Positions 54,476 to 61,589 of a stretch of DNA of 64,000 bases are shown piece after piece. Within the stretch, counting starts at the first letter, position 1, and every line of letters starts with the position of its first letter. Under the pieces are notes generated by a model. It made no database searches and had not been told where the DNA came from. It saw nothing but the letters and a program-made list of their open reading frames with translations. The translations under genes were made by a program, and so were the position numbers. Origin of the DNA: Halomonas litopenaei (GTDB lineage Bacteria; Pseudomonadota; Gammaproteobacteria; Pseudomonadales; Halomonadaceae); the NCBI RefSeq assembly GCF_017303055.1, contig NZ_JAEKJT010000002.1, forward strand, positions 1-64,000, in the 5' to 3' direction.

Positions 54476-54649
54476 GGAGACGTGTCGAGGAGACAGAGGA
54501 AATCCCTTGGCGTGCCGGTGCGGTGGCCGCGGCGCGCTGTAGACAGACGTCAAGGCGGCGACAACGGCCCCGCTACAGAGACGATCAGCGCCTAGCCAGT
54601 CCTGAGCTGGCCGGGACAGCAAACCCTGATAATAACGAAGGAGTTCCCC

Positions 54650-55654
54650 GTGACCCGAACCCACCACACGACATCCCTGCTGCTGCCGACGCGTCGCCCC
54701 GGAATCCCTGCCGGCTCACTGCCACCGTGGCTGGCCGGAGCGCTGCTGGTCGCGACCCTGTCCACCTCCTCTATCGCCCTGGCGGAAGATCGGGACGAGC
54801 GTCTTCGCCTGGTGGTCCCGCCCTGGCCTGGGGTCACCGTCAAGAGCGAGATCCTGGCCCAGCTTGCCGAACCCCTCGGCTACCAGGTCGAGCGCCTGGA
54901 GGTCAGTTCCACGGTGGGCTACAAGACCCTGACCAGCGGCGACAGTGATGCCTTTCTGGCAGGCTGGCTGCCGGCCCAGCAGGAAAGCTATGACGCCGCC
55001 GTGCAAGCGAACGCCATCATCGACCTCGGCAACAATGTCACCGGTGCTCGCATGGGCTTTGCGGTGCCTGGCTACGTGGCGGACGCCGGCATCACCGACG
55101 CCGCTCAGCTCGGGGACGCCGCCAACGCCGAGCGCTTTGAGCGCACCTTCTATTCCATCGAAAGCGGCTCTACCGTCACCGATTTCATCGACGCTGCCGT
55201 GGAAGCCAATACCCATGGTCTTGGCGACTGGGAGGTCATGTCTTCCTCCACCCCGGGCATGCTGAGTGAAGTCAAGGCGGCGGTGGACGAGGGACGCTGG
55301 ATCGCCTTCTACGGTTGGACCCCGCACTGGATGATTCCCGAATACGATGTGCGCATCCTGGACGACAGTGAGAACGTGTTTGGGCCCGACAACGGCAGCA
55401 GTGATGTCAAGACCGTCGTCGCCAAGGAGTTCGCCGAGGCTAACCCCAACCTCACGCGACTGCTCGATCAGGTGGTGTTCAGCGCCCAGGAGCAAAGCGA
55501 CTTCATCAAGGCGTATAGCCTGGAGCAGCAAGACCTTGAGCAGGTCGCCAGCGAATGGCTCGCCTCGCACCCGGAAAAGGTGTCCGCCTTTCTTGACGGC
55601 GTCACCAGCCGCGACGGCGGCGAGGCCCTGGCAAGCGTCAAGGACACGCGCTGA
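54650..55654 (+). CDS. Orphan glycine-betaine-type ABC substrate-binding protein
   Basis: 334 residues. A long signal peptide has an extended N-region before its hydrophobic core and ends near SIALAED. The OpuAC-type binding fold has VVPPWPGVTVKSEILAQL, FYSIESGSTVTDFID and IAFYGWTPHWM, the last with Trp residues that cage trimethylammonium in relatives. No OpuAA/OpuAB partners are nearby: the ABC genes downstream are of the polar-amino-acid class. In Pseudomonas, orphan binding proteins (CaiX, BetX) serve a shared Cbc core transporter; the same is inferred here. SD AAGGAG before the start at 54650; 174 bp without features separate it from the decarboxylase gene. Confidence 0.86.
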   Translation: MTRTHHTTSLLLPTRRPGIPAGSLPPWLAGALLVATLSTSSIALAEDRDERLRLVVPPWPGVTVKSEILAQLAEPLGYQVERLEVSSTVGYKTLTSGDSDAFLAGWLPAQQESYDAAVQANAIIDLGNNVTGARMGFAVPGYVADAGITDAAQLGDAANAERFERTFYSIESGSTVTDFIDAAVEANTHGLGDWEVMSSSTPGMLSEVKAAVDEGRWIAFYGWTPHWMIPEYDVRILDDSENVFGPDNGSSDVKTVVAKEFAEANPNLTRLLDQVVFSAQEQSDFIKAYSLEQQDLEQVASEWLASHPEKVSAFLDGVTSRDGGEALASVKDTR

Positions 55655-56391
55655 TGGACCATCGACAGCAACAGCTGCGCCAGGATCTGGCGGCCGCCTA
55701 TCGACTGATGGCGCTGGATGGCATGGACGACGGTATCTCCACGCATATCTCGGTACGGGTTGACGCCAACAGGTTTCTGCTCAACCCGTTCGGCCTGCGT
55801 TTCGAAGAAGTCACCGCCGACAGCCTGATCAGCGTGGACGAGCAAGGCAATGTGCTCGATGACCCCACCGGGCTTGGCATCAACCCCGCGGGTTTCACGA
55901 TACACAGCGCCATCCATGGAGCCCGCAGCGACGCATTGTGCGTGCTGCATGCTCATACCGTCGCGGGCGTGGCCGTCTCCTGCCTCGAAGAGGGTCTGCT
56001 GCCGCTTAACCAATGGGCCATGCAGTTCTATCAGCGCATCGGCTACCACGACTACGAGGGTATCGCGCTGGATCTGGACGAGCGCCAGCGCCTGGTGGAC
56101 GACCTCGGCCCACATATGAGCATGATCCTGCGCCAGCACGGTGTGCTGGTGGTTGGCACCAGCGTCGGCGATGCCTTCCTGCGTATGCGCGACCTGGAAC
56201 GATCCTGCCAGGCACAGCTGGCCGCTCAGTCCACCGGGCGGCCCCTGGTCAGCGCCTCGCATGCCCTGTGCGACAAGGTCGCCCGACAGTACGACGCCTG
56301 GGCCGCCAGCCCACAAGGCACCGATCTCGCCTGGCGCGCCGAGCTGCGTCGCCTGGGCCTACATGCTCCCGCGCTCGAGGACAGCCCATGA
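55654..56391 (+). CDS. Class II aldolase/adducin-family protein
   Basis: 245 residues. The zinc site residues are visible: His pair in VLHAHTVAGVAV near 95 and a third His in ILRQHGVLVVG near 155; Glu near residue 73 of the usual site is replaced by a HSAIHGARSD context typical of the adducin branch. N-terminal GISTHISVRVD matches the family's phosphate-binding loop region. Could split or decarboxylate a hydroxy-acid made upstream in the pathway. It starts on the stop codon of the binding-protein gene and overlaps aruH by ATGA. Confidence 0.85.
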   Translation: MDHRQQQLRQDLAAAYRLMALDGMDDGISTHISVRVDANRFLLNPFGLRFEEVTADSLISVDEQGNVLDDPTGLGINPAGFTIHSAIHGARSDALCVLHAHTVAGVAVSCLEEGLLPLNQWAMQFYQRIGYHDYEGIALDLDERQRLVDDLGPHMSMILRQHGVLVVGTSVGDAFLRMRDLERSCQAQLAAQSTGRPLVSASHALCDKVARQYDAWAASPQGTDLAWRAELRRLGLHAPALEDSP

Positions 56392-57596
56392 CTCGCGTCT
56401 CCCGTCTCACCCAGCGAATCGCCGGCGAAGGCGCCGCCGCCTGGGATATCCACAGTCGAGCCTTGGCGCGCCAGGCCAATGGCGAGGACATCACGGTACT
56501 GTCGGTGGGCGACCCCGACTTCACCACGCCGCGCAGTATCGTCGAGGCCGCCAAGCACAGCCTGGACCAGGGCGCCACCCACTACGCCGACGTACAGGGC
56601 AAGCTGGCGCTGCGTGAAGCCATCGTCTCCCACTACCGTCGCAGCCAGCGTCTTGGCCACGTCGAGTTGACGCCGGATCGCCTGATCGTGATGGCAGGGG
56701 CCCAATGCGGCCTGTATGCAGCGGCCCAATGCCTCCTCGATCCTGGTGATGAGGTCATCGTGCCCGAACCCAGCTACGTCACCTACGAAGCGGTGATCCA
56801 GGCCACCGGCGCCACACTCTCCCGTGTGCCACTGCAGGCGGACCAGGGCTTTCGGCTGAATGTGGATGATGTGGCGGCGGCCATCACCCACCGCACCAAG
56901 GCGATCCTGATCAATAGTCCCCACAATCCCACGGGACAGTCGCTGACCCGCGAACAATGGGAGCAGGTGGCGGCACTCTGTCAGCAGCACGATCTGTGGT
57001 TGATCTCCGACGAGGTCTACGCGGAGCTGATGTTCGATGGCACCCATACCTGCCCGCTGGCGCTGCCGGAGATGGCCGAGCGCAGCGTAGTGATCTCGAG
57101 TCTGTCCAAGTCACATGCCATGACCGGATGGCGACTCGGCTGGGTGATCGCCCCGCCGATGCTGATCGAGCACCTCAGCCATCTGGCCCTGTGCATGTTG
57201 TACGGCTGCCCGGATTTCGTTCAGGACGCCGCCATCACCGCTCTCGCGGACGAGCAGGGTCAGCTTGGCGACGATCTGGCGACCATGCACGCCGCCTACC
57301 AAGCTCGGCGCGACAGCGTGTGTGCCGCTCTGGCGGGCAGTCAGGCCGCCAAAGCCGTATGCCCCGACGCCGGGATGTTCGTGATGGTCGACATTCGCGC
57401 CACCGGCCTATCATCGGCACAGTTCGCTGATCGCCTGCTGGATCAATGCGGCATCTCGGTGCTGTCTGGCGAGGCCTTCGGCCCCTCGGCCGCTGGCTTC
57501 ATTCGGCTGGGACTCACCCACCAGGCCGACACCCTGGCCGATGCCGCGCAACGGCTTCGTGAGTTCGCCGACGCCTGTCTTGCCACCCACCCATGA
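56388..57596 (+). CDS. aruH: PLP aminotransferase, AruH-like (arginine:pyruvate type)
   Basis: 402 residues, fold-type I class I transaminase. N-terminus TQRIAGEGAAAWDIHSRALAR and the segments SVGDPDFTTP, NSPHNPTGQS, SDEVYAEL and SLSKSHAMTGWRLGW (Lys of SKSH binds PLP) closely recall AruH of Pseudomonas, which transaminates L-arginine with pyruvate. GMFVMVDIRATGLS and GEAFGPSAAGFIRLG near the end strengthen the match. ATGA overlap with the aldolase gene. Together with AruI it would convert a basic amino acid to an aldehyde. Confidence 0.87.
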   Translation: MTRVSRLTQRIAGEGAAAWDIHSRALARQANGEDITVLSVGDPDFTTPRSIVEAAKHSLDQGATHYADVQGKLALREAIVSHYRRSQRLGHVELTPDRLIVMAGAQCGLYAAAQCLLDPGDEVIVPEPSYVTYEAVIQATGATLSRVPLQADQGFRLNVDDVAAAITHRTKAILINSPHNPTGQSLTREQWEQVAALCQQHDLWLISDEVYAELMFDGTHTCPLALPEMAERSVVISSLSKSHAMTGWRLGWVIAPPMLIEHLSHLALCMLYGCPDFVQDAAITALADEQGQLGDDLATMHAAYQARRDSVCAALAGSQAAKAVCPDAGMFVMVDIRATGLSSAQFADRLLDQCGISVLSGEAFGPSAAGFIRLGLTHQADTLADAAQRLREFADACLATHP

Positions 57597-57603
57597 GCCG
57601 CCT

Positions 57604-58416
57604 ATGACGCCATCTTCCCCAGACTGTACCGATACCCCGCCATCTTCCGCCGTGGTCGAGGCCCGGCACCTGGTCAAGCGCTATGGCGACGTTGACGTGC
57701 TGCGCGACGTGTCCCTATCCGTCGCCGAAGGCACTGTGACCACCATCATCGGCGCCAGCGGCTCCGGCAAGAGCACCCTGCTCAGGTGCATGAACCTGCT
57801 GGAACGCCCGCAGCAGGGTCAGTTGACCATCGCCGACGAGTCTATGCGCTTCACCGCACAAGGTCCCCGCAGCGGCCACACCGACATGCCCCTCAGCCGC
57901 CACCAGCTGCAGCGCCTGCGCGCCAAGGTGGCGATGGTCTTTCAGCAGTTCAACCTGTGGCCTCACATGACCGTGCTGGGCAACGTCAGCGAGCCGCCCG
58001 TGCGGGTCAAGGGGGTCAGTCGACGCAAGGCCAACGCCCTGGCCATGCACTATCTCGAGCGTGTCGGCATGGCCGAACGTGCGGACGCCTATCCCGCCTT
58101 TCTGTCCGGCGGACAGCAGCAGCGTGTGGCGATTGCCCGCGCACTGGCCATGGAGCCACAGATCCTGCTGTTCGATGAACCCACCTCGGCGCTCGACCCA
58201 GAGCGGGTCAATGAAGTGCTCGGCGTCATCCGCGGGCTGGCCGATGAAGGGCGCACCATGCTGATGGTCACCCATGAAATGGCATTCGCCCGCGACGTGT
58301 CCGACCAGATCGTGTTTCTCGACCGCGGAGTGGTCGGCGCTGCCGGCTCTCCCGAGCGCATCTTCGAACAGAGCGACAACGAACGCTGCCGGCGCTTCAT
58401 CGCCCCTGCCGCCTGA
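57604..58416 (+). CDS. Polar/basic amino-acid ABC transporter ATPase
   Basis: 270 residues of the HisP/GlnQ group. Walker A GASGSGKST, Q-loop VFQQFNLWPH, signature LSGGQQQRVAIARALA, Walker B ILLFDEPTSALD and H-loop VTHEM are all intact. The ATG at 57604 follows the aminotransferase stop by 7 bp; a longer frame from 57541 is not used. Pairs with the binding protein and two permeases that follow. Confidence 0.93.
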   Translation: MTPSSPDCTDTPPSSAVVEARHLVKRYGDVDVLRDVSLSVAEGTVTTIIGASGSGKSTLLRCMNLLERPQQGQLTIADESMRFTAQGPRSGHTDMPLSRHQLQRLRAKVAMVFQQFNLWPHMTVLGNVSEPPVRVKGVSRRKANALAMHYLERVGMAERADAYPAFLSGGQQQRVAIARALAMEPQILLFDEPTSALDPERVNEVLGVIRGLADEGRTMLMVTHEMAFARDVSDQIVFLDRGVVGAAGSPERIFEQSDNERCRRFIAPAA

Positions 58417-58446
58417 CTGCCCGTCCCACAACAACCAGGAGTTTCC

Positions 58447-59289
58447 ATGACCGTCTTCCCTTCCCTGCGTCCGTCAGTCGATCTCGCTCGCCGCCTTGGC
58501 CTGGGCGTCGCGCTGGCCACGACCCTCGGTGCCGCCGCCATCGACAGCGCCCATGCGACCGACCGGGCGGACACCGCCTCCGCGGGCGAGCCCCTCAAGA
58601 TCGGCATCTCGGCAGAACCTTACCCGCCTTTTACCTACACCTCCTCAGACGGTGACTGGACCGGTTTCGAGATAGAACTGGCCGCAGCGATCTGCGAACA
58701 GATGGCTCGGGAATGCGAGATCACCCCGACCGGCTGGAGCGGCATCATTCCCTCGCTCAAGTCAGGCCGTATCGACATGATCATGAACTCCATGTCGATC
58801 ACCGAAAAACGTCTGCAGGTCATCGATTTCAGCGCCCCCTACTACTACACCCCTGGCGCCTATGTCGCCGCCCGCTCGCTGGAGCTGGATCCCCCCGAGG
58901 GCCTCGATGGTCTGGTCCTGGGCGTACAGAGCGCCACCACCAACGCCACCTATGCTCGTCGGGCGCTAAGGGACACCGGCGTCGACATCCGCCTGTACGA
59001 CCAGGCAGAACAGGTGAACCGAGATCTACTGTCAGGTCGCCTGGACGTCATTCTGGCCGACGAGATCGCCATGGTGGAACTGACCGAGCGTGATGAAGCT
59101 GGTGACTTCGAGATCAAGGCAACGGCGCCTCACCATGCGGCCTACGGCGAAGGCGTCGGCATCGGGCTGCGCCAGCAGGACGATGCCCTGACCGAGGCCG
59201 TCAACGCCGCCATTGAGCAGGTCAATCAGGACGGTACCTGCACCGAGCTGTCCGAGAAGTACTTCGGCACCGACGTCTGCGTCAGCTGA
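58447..59289 (+). CDS. Periplasmic amino-acid-type binding protein
   Basis: 280 residues. A signal peptide (~1-38, ending DSAHA) leads to a type-3 solute-binding fold: YPPFTYTSSDGDWTGFEIELA, SGIIPSLKSGRIDMI, ITEKRLQVIDFSAPYY, and a Cys near each end of the mature domain. Closest recalled relatives bind arginine, lysine, ornithine or opines. Ligand unproven; given the AruH/AruI genes a cationic amino acid or its trimethylated or guanidino analogue fits. Confidence 0.9.
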   Translation: MTVFPSLRPSVDLARRLGLGVALATTLGAAAIDSAHATDRADTASAGEPLKIGISAEPYPPFTYTSSDGDWTGFEIELAAAICEQMARECEITPTGWSGIIPSLKSGRIDMIMNSMSITEKRLQVIDFSAPYYYTPGAYVAARSLELDPPEGLDGLVLGVQSATTNATYARRALRDTGVDIRLYDQAEQVNRDLLSGRLDVILADEIAMVELTERDEAGDFEIKATAPHHAAYGEGVGIGLRQQDDALTEAVNAAIEQVNQDGTCTELSEKYFGTDVCVS

Positions 59290-59303
59290 CGTCAATGGCC
59301 CGG

Positions 59304-59331
59304 GCGGTCCCTGCTGCGACGCAGGGACCGC
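59304..59331 (+). other. Intercistronic hairpin after the binding-protein gene
   Basis: A perfect 11-bp stem GCGGTCCCTGC / GCAGGGACCGC with a 6-base loop, without a T run, lies between the binding protein and the first permease gene. Such hairpins often protect the upstream mRNA so that more binding protein than permease is made. Confidence 0.6.
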
Positions 59332-59370
59332 TGCAAGGCTGTAAAACTGGCCACGCCAAGGAGTCTTTTC

Positions 59371-60084
59371 ATGTCTATCGCCTCCCAGGAGGGCCTCGTC
59401 GATTGGGCGGGTCCGATCCTTGAAGGAGCCCTCACCACCCTGGAGATTGCGCTGCTGGCCTATGCCATAGGCGTCCTGCTCGGCCTTGTCGGCGCCGCCT
59501 GCCGGCTCTCCCGGCAAGCCTGGCTGCGCGGCATTGGCGCAGGCTATTCCACCGGCGTCAGGGCAGTGCCGGAGCTGTTGCTGATCATTCTGCTGTATTA
59601 CGCCGGCTCCCAGGCATTGACCGCCGCGGCTCATGCGCTGGGACTCTCCGGCCAGGTCGCCATCAACGGCTTCGTGACCGCCGTGGGCGTGCTGGCCTTC
59701 GTTCAAGGCGCTTACATGACCGAGGTCTTTCGCGGTGCCATCAGCGCCATACCCCGCGGTCAGCTTGAGGCCGCCGATGCCTTTGGCTTCTCCCCCTGGG
59801 CACGCTTTCGCCGAGTCACCCTGCCGGCCATGCTACCCAATGCCCTGCCCGGCATGTCCAACCTATGGCTGATTCTGATCAAGGACACCGCGCTGATCAG
59901 CGTGATCGGCTATAGCGAGCTGTTCTTCACCGTTCAACAGGCAGCCGCCAGCACCCGAGCTCACTTCCTGTTCTATGCCGCGGCAGGGGCGCTTTACCTG
60001 GCCATGACGCTGACGTCCAACTGGCTTTTTGCCGTCGTTGAGCGACGCGCACGGCGCGGCCTCCCCCAGCTTCAGGAGCATTGA
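59371..60084 (+). CDS. Amino-acid ABC transporter permease (HisQ type)
   Basis: 237 residues, about five membrane helices. The N-terminal EGALTTLEIALLAYAIGVLLGL and the coupling loop EVFRGAISAIPRGQLEAADAFGFSPW are typical of HisQ/ArtQ/OccQ permeases. SD AAGGAG. One base separates its stop from the next start. Confidence 0.93.
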   Translation: MSIASQEGLVDWAGPILEGALTTLEIALLAYAIGVLLGLVGAACRLSRQAWLRGIGAGYSTGVRAVPELLLIILLYYAGSQALTAAAHALGLSGQVAINGFVTAVGVLAFVQGAYMTEVFRGAISAIPRGQLEAADAFGFSPWARFRRVTLPAMLPNALPGMSNLWLILIKDTALISVIGYSELFFTVQQAAASTRAHFLFYAAAGALYLAMTLTSNWLFAVVERRARRGLPQLQEH

Positions 60085-60085
60085 C

Positions 60086-60826
60086 ATGGATTTCAGCTGG
60101 CTGAGCGATCCCTTCTATCAGGAATATCTGGTGGAAGGGCTGATCAACACGCTATGGCTACTTCTGGTATCGGCTGTGGCAGGCCTGATCCTGGCGGTGG
60201 CGATGGCCATGGCGCGTATCAAGGGTCCGCGCCCCCTTGCCTGGCTGGCCACCGGCGTCACGGCGGTGATTCGCGGCACGCCACTGCTGGTACAACTGTT
60301 CTTCTTCTATTACGGCGTGGGTCGCCTGCTGGAAGGCATCCCCGGCATCCAGGACAGCATCTTCTGGGGCCTGTTGCGCGACCCCTTCTTCTACGCCACC
60401 TTGACCTTTACCCTGTCGGTGGGTGCCTACAGCGGTGAAATCCTGCGTGGCGCGCTGCTCAACGTGCCGCCGGGAGAGCGGGAGGCGGGACGTGCCTATG
60501 GTTTCCATCCATGGCAGGTATTCGTCCACCTGTGGCTGCCCAGAGCCGTGCAGCTGTGCCTACCCACCCTGACCGGCGAGATGATTCTTCTGCTGAAATC
60601 GATACCGCTGGTCTCGACCATCGCCATGATGGACCTGCTGCAGGCTGCCAATATCATCCGTGACGAAACGTTCTTGACCTACGAGCCGCTACTGCTCATC
60701 GCGGCCATCTACCTGCTGCTGACCCTTATTCTGACCCTGGTATTGCAGCAGCTGGAACGTCATTTCCCCGGCGTGCAGCCACAGCGTCGACGCTTTCGCT
60801 GGTGGGCACAGGCAAGACACGGGTAA
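60086..60826 (+). CDS. Amino-acid ABC transporter permease (HisM type)
   Basis: 246 residues from the ATG at 60086. Helices begin EGLINTLWLLLVSAVAGLIL; the coupling loop reads GEILRGALLNVPPGEREAGRAYGFHPWQ. Second permease of the importer and last gene of the operon. A frame from 60029 overlapping the first permease is rejected. Confidence 0.93.
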   Translation: MDFSWLSDPFYQEYLVEGLINTLWLLLVSAVAGLILAVAMAMARIKGPRPLAWLATGVTAVIRGTPLLVQLFFFYYGVGRLLEGIPGIQDSIFWGLLRDPFFYATLTFTLSVGAYSGEILRGALLNVPPGEREAGRAYGFHPWQVFVHLWLPRAVQLCLPTLTGEMILLLKSIPLVSTIAMMDLLQAANIIRDETFLTYEPLLLIAAIYLLLTLILTLVLQQLERHFPGVQPQRRRFRWWAQARHG

Positions 60827-61589
60827 GACTCAAGCGGGGCTCAGACAGCGGCTCGGACAATGGCTAAGGGCAGCCTGAGCACGACAACTGGGCCCCTGCA
60901 TGTTCACTACGGGAGACAGCGCTCCGGCAACGTTGCCCATATGCCATATCACCGGGCCCGCTTCCGCCGGCGCTTCTACTAACAGTCACCCCAGATCACT
61001 CACCCCGCCATGGGGGTGAAATAAAGCGTGGTAGCCAGCGTGGCATCAAACGCAAAAATACGGCTGCCGCTGGCGGCTACATCATAAACGGTAGGCTGGG
61101 CGTACACCGGTTTGACGGATTTATCCAGCGCGTCAGTTTTATTGTGCAAAACTCATACTGTTTTTAGACTCAGCTCGGGCGACTGTTCTTTGCGGTTGGC
61201 TCCCTCTGCTGCATGTATATTTACTCTCCTTCATTTACTCTCCTTCGACTCACGTTTCAGCCAAGGTGCTGTGGCCGAGACGCTGTCCTTGCGAACCATC
61301 ATGAGCCCCTTCAAGGTATCCTGAGCCTCTCAAAGTGTGCAGAACTCAGCGCAGCAGCCTACCTATTTCACAGTGCCACCTCTCCCTCATTTGCGCTACA
61401 TGGCAGACACAGCAACGGCACTACTATAGCGCTCATTCACCCGATAACTTTCGCGGCATATGCATGTTGTGGCAAAGGACTATCGAATCACGCTATGTTT
61501 ACTGCCAAAAGCGGCATAATAAATCCGCACTGCACCATAATGGTCATCTTTAGTGTGCAAGATGACCAGCCAAGACGGCAGGAGACCGT
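60827..61589. other. Long intergenic region with terminator and possible gene remnant
   Basis: 763 bp with no convincing gene. A dyad TCACCCC / GGGGTGA at 61000-61019 may end the transporter operon. On the minus strand from about 61165 to 61000 a ~50-codon frame without a proper start reads like a protein tail (...SGSRIFAFDATLATTLYF then MAG-stop), possibly a decayed gene end. The right-hand half is AT-richer and should hold the promoter of the surface-protein gene. Confidence 0.5.
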
